DNA of 64,000 bases from JAAYRQ01 sp035647815 (lineage in GTDB: Bacteria > Bacillota > Syntrophomonadia > Syntrophomonadales > Syntrophomonadaceae). A program made the position numbers and the translations under genes. This document shows positions 1 to 9,609 of the stretch, piece by piece. The DNA is taken from the NCBI GenBank assembly GCA_035647815.1, contig DASRMR010000026.1:1-64000 (forward strand). Direction: 5' to 3'. Each line of letters opens with the position of its first letter. Positions within the stretch are counted from its first letter, which is position 1. The notes beneath the pieces were generated by a model. It had not been told where the DNA came from. It ran no database searches and worked only from the letters and a program-made list of their open reading frames with translations.

Positions 1-1
1 T

Positions 2-115
2 GATATTACTGCTCTATTCAAAGATCCTGACTTTGCAGATGTTGAATACATTATGGAATCAATGTGTATCGGTCATGGTCAAGGTGCTGCTGCAATTTGG
101 CAAAGAGTTAAATAG
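2..115 (+). CDS. C-terminal end of a thiolase-like acyltransferase (partial)
   Basis: Only the last 37 codons of a forward gene are present; it enters from the left edge and stops with TAG at 113-115. The readable tail contains MCIGHGQGAAAIW, which resembles the C-terminal catalytic Cys-x-Gly segment of thiolases (usually CIGGGQG or CIGGGMG), with a His in place of one Gly. That is the only support for the name; another CoA-dependent condensing enzyme is possible. A strong terminator follows 30 bases downstream, so this is the last gene of its transcript. Confidence 0.42.
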   Translation, partial: DITALFKDPDFADVEYIMESMCIGHGQGAAAIWQRVK

Positions 116-145
116 TCTAAAGCACTTAATAAACATAAACATAGT

Positions 146-178
146 AAAAGGGATGACTGCCATAGTCATCCCTTTTTT
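146..178 (+). terminator. Intrinsic terminator after the thiolase-like gene
   Basis: A 13-bp perfect stem (146-158 pairing with 164-176) around the loop GCCAT, ending in a run of T. Because the left arm starts with AAAA it could also work on the minus strand for the convergent small gene ending at 209. Confidence 0.9.
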
Positions 179-208
179 ATCGCTTTGATTAAATACCGAC
201 TTTTCTTT

Positions 209-445
209 TTACATTTCTTGCTCAGGAAAATTCCAGAACAATTTATTGCATTTTTTACATTTATAAAGCCTAGCAAGTAATAGCGAAAAGATTATAAAGC
301 CAATGCCAACACAGGTGAAAATTAACCCCAAAAATGGGATTAGCTTTCCAAAAAGAAAAGAAGTTGCTATCCAAGCAATTCCCATATAGACCCAAAATAA
401 TACTCCTGTTTTTTCTATCATTTCACCATTACATTTAGGACACAT
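209..445 (-). CDS. Small two-TM membrane protein with zinc-ribbon ends
   Basis: A 78-residue protein of unknown function. It begins MCPKCNGEM and carries CKKCNKLF near the end, so two CxxC pairs can form one zinc ribbon split by the membrane part. Between them are two hydrophobic stretches (about residues 14-34 and 37-58) with a short turn, predicting a hairpin in the membrane with both termini on the same side. It lies just downstream of the CofE-like gene on the same strand with a 19-base gap, so co-transcription is likely. No family name is claimed. Confidence 0.7.
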   Translation of the reverse strand: MCPKCNGEMIEKTGVLFWVYMGIAWIATSFLFGKLIPFLGLIFTCVGIGFIIFSLLLARLYKCKKCNKLFWNFPEQEM

Positions 446-464
446 ATTTACCTTCTATATTTAT

Positions 465-1652
465 CTACCGCAAAAACCCTTTGACAAGTATCATCGGGGT
501 TCCTGCATCAGCGGAACCACTGACTAAATCTGCTAAACTAGCAATTAAGTCTTCTACCTTCCGTGGTGTTGTACCTTCAGTCTCTAAACCATTTGTTTTG
601 AAATCTTGGTCTTTAATAGCTTCCATAGAATCTTCTATAGAATCTACCGCAATTCCTTCATCTAACATCTTATCAACAATATACTTGTATTTTAACCCTT
701 CCCGATATTTATCCTTTAACCCAGCAGTTAACCCGAAAGCTGTTTGAGGATCAGCTAATTCATATATCCTTGTAGACGGGTCACAATATGCCCCATCACC
801 ATATATAAGTACTTCTACTTCTTTATCAAGTTGCTCTTTAATTAATGCCTGGGTACGAACTGCAAACTCTCCTGCCTCACGGGGAGCTAATTTCAGTTTG
901 TCACCAGATGACATATTGCTACCTAATAATCCCCACTCTGACCAAGCTTCAGCCTCATCATTACTGCAGATATCTTGTAGAGTTATAATGTTATCATGTA
1001 GTTCGCTTACTTTCTCTAAAGTTTTAATCCGATCATGAACATTAGATATTACAATTCCATCTAAGTCATATTCCATTATTTTAGTCGGATCATTGCTTAA
1101 GATTACAGTTGCCTTGCCACCAGCTTCTTGTATTATCGATTTGTATAATTTTATGTAATCTACCTTAGTTATCGGATGTAGAAATCTATTATCACCTATT
1201 TCTTCAACCGTTATTACATCACTATATCCTTTATCATTTTCCTCTGCGTAATCGTATGGTAATATCTGATTTCCCACTTCATCTGATGGATAAGATAATT
1301 GTACAACTACACTACCTTCCGGAACTGCTTTAGCTATTCCTTTTAAAATCAGTGCAAAACGGTTACGACTCAAAATAGGGAATACTACACCAACCTTACT
1401 ATCTGGTTTCAAGCCTAGTTTTTCCTTAAGTTGAAAAGCTATATCATCAACATCAATATAATTGTTTTGTGCTCTAGCTAGAACTGATTCAGTTATGCAA
1501 ACAGTATCACCATCATGAAGTAATCCGTCTTTATCACACATAGTTAATGCTTCACTTACCATATCAATTAAGTTGCTTCCAGGTACAATTACTCCCATTT
1601 TTATACCAAAAGCTGAAACTCCAATATAATCTGGTATTCTACCCAATTTCAT
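465..1652 (-). CDS. CofE-like gamma-glutamyl ligase family protein (F420-0:glutamate ligase fold)
   Basis: A 395-residue protein resembling the coenzyme F420-0:L-glutamate ligase family (F420_ligase domain), which adds glutamate to a carboxylate through an amide using GTP. The N-terminal core contains GIKMGVIVPGSNL, a DGDTVCITESVLARAQ segment (about 47-62) and a VVFPILSRNRF segment (about 89-99); a second conserved block is near 285-300 (YGDGAYCDPSTRI). It is much longer than archaeal CofE (about 250 residues). No F420 genes are nearby, so the acceptor is unknown; a folate or another cofactor is possible. Start: the ATG at 1652 directly abuts GAGGG, whereas a TTG two codons later (1646) has better spacing; either gives almost the same protein. 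Confidence 0.72.
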   Translation of the reverse strand: MKLGRIPDYIGVSAFGIKMGVIVPGSNLIDMVSEALTMCDKDGLLHDGDTVCITESVLARAQNNYIDVDDIAFQLKEKLGLKPDSKVGVVFPILSRNRFALILKGIAKAVPEGSVVVQLSYPSDEVGNQILPYDYAEENDKGYSDVITVEEIGDNRFLHPITKVDYIKLYKSIIQEAGGKATVILSNDPTKIMEYDLDGIVISNVHDRIKTLEKVSELHDNIITLQDICSNDEAEAWSEWGLLGSNMSSGDKLKLAPREAGEFAVRTQALIKEQLDKEVEVLIYGDGAYCDPSTRIYELADPQTAFGLTAGLKDKYREGLKYKYIVDKMLDEGIAVDSIEDSMEAIKDQDFKTNGLETEGTTPRKVEDLIASLADLVSGSADAGTPMILVKGFLR

Positions 1653-1841
1653 CCCTCAAATCTGTTAGTTTTCCCCGATAAATATAACCTAAAAAGCATT
1701 TTACTTCAAGTTTATTACTAATAAGAGACTAATTTATTAATAATAATTAGTTAAAGTTTATAACTATATTAGGATTAGACGAGTACTTTAAATTCTATTT
1801 CCTAATAACAAACCTTACCTATAAAACTCTACAATATTAGG

Positions 1842-2723
1842 TTAAAAAAATTTAACTTGTTGATCTTCAATAATTATCTTTATTTGCCGGTTACTATGTA
1901 AATATGATAAATATGCTGAAACAGTAGCAGTAACCAAAAAGAACTGGCTAGTATTTATAGGCAAATTAAGCTTATTAATTACTTCCTGTACAATAGTTTC
2001 ACGGCTTTGTGGAACAGTGAGTTTAGCTAAGATTATTTCTATAATCGCTTCTATTAATTTTTTATTAGCCTCTAATGCCTCCTGCCAATTTTCTAACAAG
2101 CCACCATGAGATACTACTACATAAGGATAATTAGTAGCTTTTAGCTTATTAATAGTTTCGAGATAACTAGTTAAATCAGCCATATATAAAAAAGGGAACT
2201 TTTCTATATTGCGTTGCGATATTATAGCATCACCAGTAAAAAAAACTTCATCTGGTGTTACTATTCCTATTTGCCCCATAGTGTGCCCATTTAAATTATG
2301 AATTCTAAATTCTTGATTATTAATAACTAGTAAATCTTCCGTAAGAGTATGAGTCACTTTACTAGCTTCACCCATTATAAGTTTGTTTTGTAAAGGTTTT
2401 AATGGATAAGCAGAATATACACTAAAAGGACTTAATAGGGGGTTTTCTATAATAATTTTATCTGCTAGTGAAGCATATATAGAACACCCAGTTTCTTGCT
2501 GGGTTATTAAATTACCACCACTATGATCAGCATGAAAATGCGTATTAATAATACCTTGTACTTTTATTCCTCGCCGATCTAATATTTTCATAGTTCTTTT
2601 ACCAAAAGATGAGCTAGCACCAGTATCTATCAATAAGCATTTATTATTATCAAAAATATATACCCCGACTGCACTAGGATAATTAATATAATAAGTATTA
2701 CCTACAATGTGCTTTAACTGCAT
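1842..2723 (-). CDS. MBL-fold metallo-hydrolase with C-terminal winged-helix-like tail
   Basis: A 293-residue metallo-beta-lactamase-fold hydrolase. The metal-binding signature is THFHADHSGG (about residues 61-70), followed by NGHTMGQIG (third His), FTGDAII (bridging Asp) and VVSHGG (last His). Such proteins hydrolyse thioesters, glutathione conjugates or similar; the substrate here cannot be read. About 80 residues after the catalytic core (from 215) look helical and may form the small C-terminal domain seen in glyoxalase-II-like MBL proteins. Start ATG is preceded by AAGGTGG at good spacing. It is downstream of lplA on the same strand, 26 bases away. Confidence 0.85.
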   Translation of the reverse strand: MQLKHIVGNTYYINYPSAVGVYIFDNNKCLLIDTGASSSFGKRTMKILDRRGIKVQGIINTHFHADHSGGNLITQQETGCSIYASLADKIIIENPLLSPFSVYSAYPLKPLQNKLIMGEASKVTHTLTEDLLVINNQEFRIHNLNGHTMGQIGIVTPDEVFFTGDAIISQRNIEKFPFLYMADLTSYLETINKLKATNYPYVVVSHGGLLENWQEALEANKKLIEAIIEIILAKLTVPQSRETIVQEVINKLNLPINTSQFFLVTATVSAYLSYLHSNRQIKIIIEDQQVKFF

Positions 2724-2749
2724 TTACTTCCACCTTATTTCCGGTTCTT

Positions 2750-3733
2750 CTAAAAAAACAGATCCATTATTTCACTATTATTAGAATTTGGTAAAAAATC
2801 TTCTATATTAAGCTTATCAAACAAAGCTTTTAAAGACATCTTTTCATAAGGAATCTGTTGGAGTTCTTTTTCTAATATCTCGATATCTTGATCAGCAAAA
2901 AAATCCCCATAGATTTTACAAGTTTCAATCATGTTCCCTACTATTTTAAAACGAAATTCAATATTTCCCCATTCGAATTTTCCCTTTTTTATAATATTGT
3001 AATCTGGTGATTCGCCAATATTCCAGACCCAAGAATTATATTTCTCTATTTGAAGTTTTTTAATGTTTTCTAAATCGATAGTAGATAGTTCATAAGTTTG
3101 TTTAATGTCAGCTTCTTGTTTTAAGTTTTGGACTAATAATTCTTTAAACTCTTCTACTGCTAAATTTCCAGCAAGGTGTTCACAAATATTAGTTACTCTA
3201 CTGCGAACTGATTTGATACCTTTAGAGACTATTTTTTCTTCGCTTACATTTAAAGCTTGAACCATATTTTCTAAATTCACATTATAAAGTATAGTTCCAT
3301 GATGCATCACCTTGTCTCGATACCGAAACTGCGCATTTCCAGAAAACTTTTTACCATCTATCGTAATATCGTTCCTGCCATTATGGGTAGCCTTAATGCC
3401 AATCTTATCCAAAGTTTTAATGATTGGATTAGTAAATCTCTCAAAATCAAATACTACACCTTGACCCTTTTTAGCTACAAAAGTAAAATTTAAGTTACCC
3501 AAATCATGATATACGGCCCCACCACCTGAAATTCTTCTAACTAGTGCAATATTTTCTTTTTCTAAAAACTCCATGTTAACTTCAGCTAAGGCGTTTTGGT
3601 TTTTTCCTATAACGACTACCGGGGAGTTTTGCCATATTATAAATAAAGATTCCACAGGAACATTTTTCACCACATATTCTTCTAAAGCTAAATTAAAATA
3701 TGGGTTATTACTATCGTTGATAATTTCCAGCAT
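2750..3733 (-). CDS. lplA: Lipoate-protein ligase A
   Basis: A 327-residue ligase that activates lipoate with ATP and attaches it to the lysine of lipoyl domains such as GcvH. Diagnostic motifs are RRISGGGAVYHDLGNLNF (about 65-82), NGRNDI (about 118-123) and KFSGNAQ (about 129-135), plus a C-terminal accessory domain of about 80 residues, giving the bidomain bacterial length. It follows the terminated gcv operon, whose gcvH product is its likely target; no other lipoyl protein gene is in the window. RBS GGAGA lies 6 bases before the ATG. Confidence 0.93.
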   Translation of the reverse strand: MLEIINDSNNPYFNLALEEYVVKNVPVESLFIIWQNSPVVVIGKNQNALAEVNMEFLEKENIALVRRISGGGAVYHDLGNLNFTFVAKKGQGVVFDFERFTNPIIKTLDKIGIKATHNGRNDITIDGKKFSGNAQFRYRDKVMHHGTILYNVNLENMVQALNVSEEKIVSKGIKSVRSRVTNICEHLAGNLAVEEFKELLVQNLKQEADIKQTYELSTIDLENIKKLQIEKYNSWVWNIGESPDYNIIKKGKFEWGNIEFRFKIVGNMIETCKIYGDFFADQDIEILEKELQQIPYEKMSLKALFDKLNIEDFLPNSNNSEIMDLFF

Positions 3734-3747
3734 ATTTTCTCTCCTAA

Positions 3748-3772
3748 TAAAAAGACCGGAATAATCCGGCCT
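3748..3772 (-). terminator. Terminator after glyA
   Basis: Read on the minus strand, an 8-bp GC-rich stem (AGGCCGGA/TCCGGTCT with one G-U pair, loop TTAT) runs into TTTTT. It closes the gcvT-glyA operon and separates it from lplA. Confidence 0.85.
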
Positions 3773-3815
3773 AATCTTGCAAGTATATTAAAATCAAACT
3801 TAAATTTAAGCCTTT

Positions 3816-5027
3816 TTATTCATATAAAGGGAAATTAGCTGTTAAGCTATGAACTTCCTTTTTAATTGCATCTAGGTCTTGTCCTTTTTCAATTAAGGTT
3901 CTTCTATATAGTTTCGCTATTATCTTCATTTCATTTTCTTTCATGCCCCGAGTAGTTAAAGCTGGTGTTCCAATTCTTATGCCACTAGTAACAAATGGAC
4001 TTCTAGTTTCATTAGGAATAGTATTTTTATTAACCGTAATATCTACATCCTCTAAAAGTTGTTCCGCCTTTTTACCAGTCATACCCTCAATATTAGTCAA
4101 ATCTACTAACATAAGATGAGTATCAGTACCACCAGATATAATCTCAAAGCCATTTTCTTGTAATGCTTCCGCTAAAACGATCGCATTTTTCACGACTTGT
4201 TTTTGATAATCGACAAATGAAGGTTGTAGGGCTTCATGAAAGCATACAGCCTTAGCAGCTATAATATGTTGTAAAGGGCCTCCTTGTGTACCAGGGAAAA
4301 TAGCTTTATCAACATCTCTAGCATACTTTTCTTTAGAAAGTATTAGGCCACCCCGAGGTCCCCTCAAGGTTTTGTGAGTTGTAGAAGTACAAAAATCTGC
4401 ATATTCAATTGGAGATGGATGTACACCTGTTGCAACTAGACCAGCAATATGTGCCATATCTACCATCAAATAAGCTCCTACCATATCCGCAATTTCTTTA
4501 ATTTTTGTAAAATCTATAATCCGTGGATATGCTGATGAACCACATACGATCATTTTTGGTTTGTGTTTTTTTGCTTTATCTTCAAGTTCATTGTAATCTA
4601 TAAAACCTGTATCATTTACCCCATATGAAATTACATTATAATACTTACCTGATATGTTTACTGGTGAACCATGACTTAGATGGCCTCCATGAGACAAGTC
4701 CATGCCCATAAAGGTGTCTCCTGGGTCTAAGGTGGCGAAGAAGACTGCAACATTAGCATTGGCCCCGCTATGTGGTTGAACATTGGCGTGTTCAGCTTTA
4801 AAGAGCTCTTTAGCGCGATCAATAGCTAATTGTTCAATTTTATCAATAACATAACATCCACCATAGTATCTTTTACCCGGATATCCTTCAGCATATTTAT
4901 TAGTTAATATACTACCCATAGTTTTAATAACATCCATGCTAGCAAAGTTCTCTGAGGCTATCATCTCTAAACCTATCTTTTGTCGATTTAATTCTTCCTC
5001 AATATAGGAATCGATTAGATTATCCAT
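3816..5027 (-). CDS. glyA: Serine hydroxymethyltransferase
   Basis: A 403-residue PLP enzyme converting serine and tetrahydrofolate to glycine and 5,10-methylene-THF. Signature stretches include NKYAEGYPGKRYYGG (about 43-57), PHSGANANVAV (about 85-95), VDMAHIAGL and the PLP lysine in STTHKTLRGPRGG (Lys about 224). Length is normal for the bacterial enzyme. It is the last gene of the glycine cleavage operon, 28 bases after lpdA, so serine and glycine are interconverted through the C1 pool made by GcvT. RBS AAGGGGTGA precedes the ATG. Confidence 0.97.
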   Translation of the reverse strand: MDNLIDSYIEEELNRQKIGLEMIASENFASMDVIKTMGSILTNKYAEGYPGKRYYGGCYVIDKIEQLAIDRAKELFKAEHANVQPHSGANANVAVFFATLDPGDTFMGMDLSHGGHLSHGSPVNISGKYYNVISYGVNDTGFIDYNELEDKAKKHKPKMIVCGSSAYPRIIDFTKIKEIADMVGAYLMVDMAHIAGLVATGVHPSPIEYADFCTSTTHKTLRGPRGGLILSKEKYARDVDKAIFPGTQGGPLQHIIAAKAVCFHEALQPSFVDYQKQVVKNAIVLAEALQENGFEIISGGTDTHLMLVDLTNIEGMTGKKAEQLLEDVDITVNKNTIPNETRSPFVTSGIRIGTPALTTRGMKENEMKIIAKLYRRTLIEKGQDLDAIKKEVHSLTANFPLYE

Positions 5028-5055
5028 GTTGTCACCCCTTCATATTATTCAAACA

Positions 5056-6438
5056 TTATTTCTTCTTAGGTGCTAGGTGAATAGCTTGTTTATTTAGGTC
5101 CATAATGGCCTCAGCTATTGCTTCTCCCAAAGTCGGATGAGGATGTATAATTCCCACCGTATCTTTAATAGACATTTTATTCTTCACCAAGACTATTCCT
5201 TCTAATATAAGATCACTCGCATGAGGTCCAATTATGTGCATCCCAACTATAACATCATTTTCATCTGCAATAACTTTTACCAAGCCATCAGTTTCTCCCA
5301 TAGTCATAGCTTTACCATTAGCAGCAAATTGAAACTTACCTACCTTGTAATTATTACTACTCGCTTTAACTTCTTCTTCACTTAATCCTACTGTAGCTAT
5401 CTCGGGAAAAGTGAAAATACAACTAGGAACTGCATAGTAATATGGTTTAGAGCTATTTAAACCTGCTATCTGTTCTACTACTGCTATACCTTCCTCAGAT
5501 GCTACATGAGCAAGCATTTGCCCACCAATTACATCACCAATTGCATATATGTTGTCAATATTAGTAGTTAGGTTCTCATTAACCTGAATAAAACCTTTTT
5601 CAGTTAAGATGCCTATATTATTAATATCTAGCCCTTCAACAGAGGCTCTACGGCCACCGGCAGCCAAAAGTAAATCAGCACTAATCTCGGCTAATCCCTT
5701 TTTGCCTTCGATTATTATATTTAACCCTGTTTCCGTTTCTATTATCTTTTCTACTGATGTAGAAGTATAAACGGTGATACCTTGCCTTTTAAGAAATACA
5801 TTCATACGTTTAGCAATTTCAGCGTCGAGCATATTTAATATTGAGGGCATATATTCGATTACTGTTACCTCACTACCAAAGGTGTTAAATATGCAAGCAA
5901 ATTCTAAACCTATAACTCCACCACCGATAATAGTTAGCTTTTTAGGCACTTCTATAATATCTAATATCGTATCACTAGTTAAAACCTTATCTGAGCTAAT
6001 TCCCTCGATAGGTAATTCGGCAGGTTCTGACCCAGTAGCTATAATTATATTTTTAGCTTTTATATCTTTTCCGTTTACATTTACTGTGTTTTTATCTACA
6101 AATGAAGCACTACCTTCAATAACTTCAACTCGATTAGTTTTTAGTAATTGGCTAATTCCATTTACCAATTTATTGACTATATTATCTTTGCGCTCTTTCG
6201 CACCTTTTAGGCTAAATTGTATATCTTCAACAGTAATATTGAACTGTTCACTTTTTTGTATGTTTTTTAAGGCTTGAGCATTTTGAAAATAGGCCTTAGT
6301 CGGAATACAGCCTCGGTTAAGACATGTACCACCGAGTGAATCTTTTTCCACTAAAGTTACATCCATACCTAACTGAGCCGCTCTAATGGCAGCTACATAG
6401 CCCCCAGGCCCTCCCCCTATTATTAAGAGGTCTTTCAT
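5056..6438 (-). CDS. lpdA: Dihydrolipoyl dehydrogenase (glycine cleavage L-protein)
   Basis: A 460-residue FAD disulfide oxidoreductase that reoxidises dihydrolipoyl-GcvH with NAD. FAD site LLIIGGGPGGYVAAIRA, redox disulfide GGTCLNRGCIPTKAY (Cys39 and Cys44), NAD site IIGGGVIGLEFA, and catalytic His in HPHPTLGEA near the C terminus. Start: an upstream in-frame ATG exists at 6456, but 6438 is preferred because GGGAGG lies 10 bases before it and its ATG overlaps the TGA of gcvPB (ATGA), the usual sign of translational coupling. No lipoyl domain is fused at the N terminus. Confidence 0.96.
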   Translation of the reverse strand: MKDLLIIGGGPGGYVAAIRAAQLGMDVTLVEKDSLGGTCLNRGCIPTKAYFQNAQALKNIQKSEQFNITVEDIQFSLKGAKERKDNIVNKLVNGISQLLKTNRVEVIEGSASFVDKNTVNVNGKDIKAKNIIIATGSEPAELPIEGISSDKVLTSDTILDIIEVPKKLTIIGGGVIGLEFACIFNTFGSEVTVIEYMPSILNMLDAEIAKRMNVFLKRQGITVYTSTSVEKIIETETGLNIIIEGKKGLAEISADLLLAAGGRRASVEGLDINNIGILTEKGFIQVNENLTTNIDNIYAIGDVIGGQMLAHVASEEGIAVVEQIAGLNSSKPYYYAVPSCIFTFPEIATVGLSEEEVKASSNNYKVGKFQFAANGKAMTMGETDGLVKVIADENDVIVGMHIIGPHASDLILEGIVLVKNKMSIKDTVGIIHPHPTLGEAIAEAIMDLNKQAIHLAPKKK

Positions 6439-7889
6439 TGTATTTCTTCCTCCCATTTCACCACAGGCTTTCTAGCTGCGCTAACTTCATCAATACGCCT
6501 TACCATAGTATTGTGTGGTGCCTCTAAGACTATTTGAGGGTTTTCTTTAGCTTCATCAGCAATAATTGCTAAAACTGCAATAAAATCATCTAATCTTTTT
6601 TTACTTTCCGTCTCGGTAGGTTCAAACATCATAGCTTCTTTAATAATTAAAGGAAAATATACTGTGGGTGGATGATAACCATAATCTATTAAACGCTTAG
6701 CTATATCTAGTGTTGATACACCGTTTAAATCCATTTGATGCTTAGCTGAAGCGACAAACTCGTGTTTACACAAGCGGTTATACGGAATATGGTAAAAATC
6801 TTGCAAATGATAACGAAGATAATTAGCATTAAGTACTGCTTGCTCACAAGCATCTTTAATTCCTTCCCACCCTAAGCTTTTTATATAAGTATAAGCTTTT
6901 AGAAATACCCCAAAATTGCCATAGAAATTTTTCATTTTACCTATAGAATTTGGAAGATCATAATTAAAGCTGTGTTTTTCTTCATCAATTATTACTGTAG
7001 GCACAGGTAATAATTCAGCTAAATGGGATTTTACACCTACTGGACCTGATCCAGGACCCCCACCACCATGAGGTGTAGAGAAAGTTTTATGTAAATTAAG
7101 ATGCACTACATCAAAACCCATATCACCCGGACGACAAACTCCCATGACTGCATTTAGGTTAGCTCCATCATAATAAAGCAATCCACCACCATCATGTACA
7201 ACTTTAGCAATCTCAGTTATTTCTTCCTCAAATAATCCTAATGTATTAGGATTAGTTAACATTATTCCTGCTATCTCATCATTCATTTTAGCTTTTAAAT
7301 CATCTAAATCTACTAATCCACGCTCATTAGATTTTACTTCTACAATATCATAACCGACTACACTAGCAGTCGCTGGATTAGTTCCATGAGCAGAATCGGG
7401 AATTATCATTTTAGTACGTTTGAAATCTTGATGTTTATTATGATAAGCCTTGATCATCATAATACCAGCCATTTCTCCATGGGCTCCAGCTGCTGGTTGT
7501 AGAGAAAAGTTATCCATCCCACAAATTTCACATAACATCTCTTCCAAGTCATACATAAGTTCTAATGCACCTTGGACAGTCTCTTCTGGCTGATATGGGT
7601 GCAAACAGGCAAAACCAGGCAATCTAGCTGCCCATTCATTAATCTTAGGATTATATTTCATAGTACAAGATCCTAAAGGATATAAACCATCATCAACACC
7701 ATAAGCCTGATGTGATAAATTAGTATAATGTCTTACCATTTCTACTTCACTGATCTCAGGTAATATTAAATCTTGGGTACTTAATAATTCTTTAGGGATA
7801 TCAATTTCTATATCTATATCTTTGTCTAACTTAGGTAATGAAAAACTATTACTACCTTCGACATGCATTTCAAAAATAAGATTCCCCAT
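6435..7889 (-). CDS. gcvPB: Glycine dehydrogenase (decarboxylating) subunit 2
   Basis: A 484-residue PLP-binding half of the split P-protein, which decarboxylates glycine and passes the aminomethyl group to lipoyl-GcvH. The PLP lysine is Lys268 in NLHKTFSTPHGGGGPGSGPVG; the glycine-rich loop after it is diagnostic. SAHGTNPA (about 166-173) is also typical. Its start overlaps the gcvPA stop by one base (TAATG) and its stop overlaps lpdA, so expression is coupled. Split P-proteins are usual in Gram-positive bacteria. Confidence 0.97.
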   Translation of the reverse strand: MGNLIFEMHVEGSNSFSLPKLDKDIDIEIDIPKELLSTQDLILPEISEVEMVRHYTNLSHQAYGVDDGLYPLGSCTMKYNPKINEWAARLPGFACLHPYQPEETVQGALELMYDLEEMLCEICGMDNFSLQPAAGAHGEMAGIMMIKAYHNKHQDFKRTKMIIPDSAHGTNPATASVVGYDIVEVKSNERGLVDLDDLKAKMNDEIAGIMLTNPNTLGLFEEEITEIAKVVHDGGGLLYYDGANLNAVMGVCRPGDMGFDVVHLNLHKTFSTPHGGGGPGSGPVGVKSHLAELLPVPTVIIDEEKHSFNYDLPNSIGKMKNFYGNFGVFLKAYTYIKSLGWEGIKDACEQAVLNANYLRYHLQDFYHIPYNRLCKHEFVASAKHQMDLNGVSTLDIAKRLIDYGYHPPTVYFPLIIKEAMMFEPTETESKKRLDDFIAVLAIIADEAKENPQIVLEAPHNTMVRRIDEVSAARKPVVKWEEEIQ

Positions 7890-9202
7890 TAATTTTCACC
7901 CCCAATAATGGCTACTAATTTATCTATTTCTTCCTTAGTGCGTTTTTCAGTAAAAGCTAACATCAATCCATCTGGTAATTCATAACCGCCTAGTATTCCG
8001 TTTTCCAGTAGTTTTTGGTTAACCAATCCTGGATTATCTAATTTGATAACAAATTCACGAAAAAACGGCTGTTGGTATTTTAATAATATTCCCTTACTAG
8101 CTAATTGCCGCTGAGCATACACTGCTAGCTGATGACTTCTGAGAGCAACTTGTTTTAAACCTTCTGGACCAACTAAAGCTAAGTACATAGTTGCTGCTAA
8201 AGCATTTAAAGCCTGATTAGAACAAATATTAGAACTAGCCTTTCCTCTTCTTATATGTTGTTCTCGTGCTTGTAAAGTAAGTACGAAGGCTCGTTTACCA
8301 TCAATATCTTTGGCCTCTCCTACTATACGTCCTGGAATTTTACGCAGATATTTTTTCTTGGCGGTAAAAAAGCCCAAATATGGGCCACCAAAACTTAACG
8401 AATTACCTAGGGATTGTCCCTCACCAACTGCAATATCAGCATTTAATTCACCAGGTGTTTTTAAAATTCCTAAACTAATAGGATCGACTGCCATAATTAA
8501 CATGCTTTTATTATCATGTACCAATTTTTCTACGGGAGAAATGTTTTCTATTATTCCATAAAAATTAGGTTGTTGAATAACAACACAGGCAATATCTTTA
8601 TCTTGAAAAATATTGTCATCATTAATATCTATTCTTCCTTCTTTAGTAGGAAGAATTACAATTTCCATAACTTCAGAGATGGCGTAAGTCTGTAGAACCT
8701 TAATATGTTCAGGATGAATATTGTCTGGCACCAACACTTTGCTTCTCTTAGTCTGTAAACAGGCCAGATTACAAGCTTCAGCAAGAGCACTCCCAGCATC
8801 ATAAATAGAAGCATTAGCCACATCCATATTAGTAAGATTACACATCATAGTTTGAAATTCGAAAATAGCTTTTAAAATACCTTGACTTATTTCAGGTTGA
8901 TATGGCGTATAAGAAGTGTAAAACTCAGAACGCAATAAGAGTTGATCAATTACACTAGGTATATGATGATCATATGCACCTGCACCTAAAAAGCTAGGAT
9001 AATCTTCAGTACTAATATTTAGATTAGCTAGTCTAGTCAAATGTCTTTTAACTTCTATTTCACTCATGCCATCTGCTAAATCCAAATTCCTGTTTAATTT
9101 AATCTCATCGGGGATATCAGTAAAAAGTTCATTTATGTCCTTATAACCTATTGACTCGAGCATTTCGAGCACAACAGGATGTGGATTAGGGGTATACCTC
9201 AT
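7889..9202 (-). CDS. gcvPA: Glycine dehydrogenase (decarboxylating) subunit 1
   Basis: A 437-residue non-PLP-binding half of the split P-protein; it pairs with GcvPB to form the active decarboxylase. Recognisable stretches: FLGAGAYDHHIPSVIDQLL (about 71-89), SEFYTSYTPYQPEISQG, and NICSNQAL (about 325-332). Start ATG follows GGAGG with 7-base spacing, 15 bases after gcvH. Length and order match the Firmicutes arrangement. Confidence 0.97.
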   Translation of the reverse strand: MRYTPNPHPVVLEMLESIGYKDINELFTDIPDEIKLNRNLDLADGMSEIEVKRHLTRLANLNISTEDYPSFLGAGAYDHHIPSVIDQLLLRSEFYTSYTPYQPEISQGILKAIFEFQTMMCNLTNMDVANASIYDAGSALAEACNLACLQTKRSKVLVPDNIHPEHIKVLQTYAISEVMEIVILPTKEGRIDINDDNIFQDKDIACVVIQQPNFYGIIENISPVEKLVHDNKSMLIMAVDPISLGILKTPGELNADIAVGEGQSLGNSLSFGGPYLGFFTAKKKYLRKIPGRIVGEAKDIDGKRAFVLTLQAREQHIRRGKASSNICSNQALNALAATMYLALVGPEGLKQVALRSHQLAVYAQRQLASKGILLKYQQPFFREFVIKLDNPGLVNQKLLENGILGGYELPDGLMLAFTEKRTKEEIDKLVAIIGGEN

Positions 9203-9217
9203 ATGTTTTCCTCCGAA

Positions 9218-9604
9218 CTATTCATCTAGATCCGCACAAAATGCGATATATTCATCAGCTGATAAAAGGTCTTCTAATTCTTCTCCATTATCAAGACTAA
9301 TAACTCCTATCCAATTTTCATAAGGAGCTTCATTTATCAATTCAGGAGAATCTTCCAAATCTTCGTTTGCTTCTAATATTGTTCCACTAACAGGAGAAAA
9401 AACTTCGGAAACAGCTTTTACCGATTCGATAACAGCAATAGATTCTTCCATAGTAACTTCTGCATCAATCTCAGGAATCTCCACAAATACAATGTCACCT
9501 AAGTTATATTGTGCATAATCGGTAATCCCAAAGAAAACTTTATCATCTTCTACTCTTACCCACTCATGGTTTTGTGTGTACCTTAAATCACTAGGCGTTT
9601 GCAT
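9218..9604 (-). CDS. gcvH: Glycine cleavage system H protein
   Basis: A 128-residue lipoyl carrier. The lipoylated lysine is Lys63 in ESVKAVSEVFSPVSG; the N-terminal YTQNHEWVRVEDDKVFFGIT is typical. It shuttles the aminomethyl group between GcvP, GcvT and LpdA. It follows gcvT by 5 bases and has RBS GGAGGGAT. LplA encoded nearby is the likely lipoylating enzyme. Confidence 0.97.
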   Translation of the reverse strand: MQTPSDLRYTQNHEWVRVEDDKVFFGITDYAQYNLGDIVFVEIPEIDAEVTMEESIAVIESVKAVSEVFSPVSGTILEANEDLEDSPELINEAPYENWIGVISLDNGEELEDLLSADEYIAFCADLDE

Positions 9605-9609
9605 AAAAT

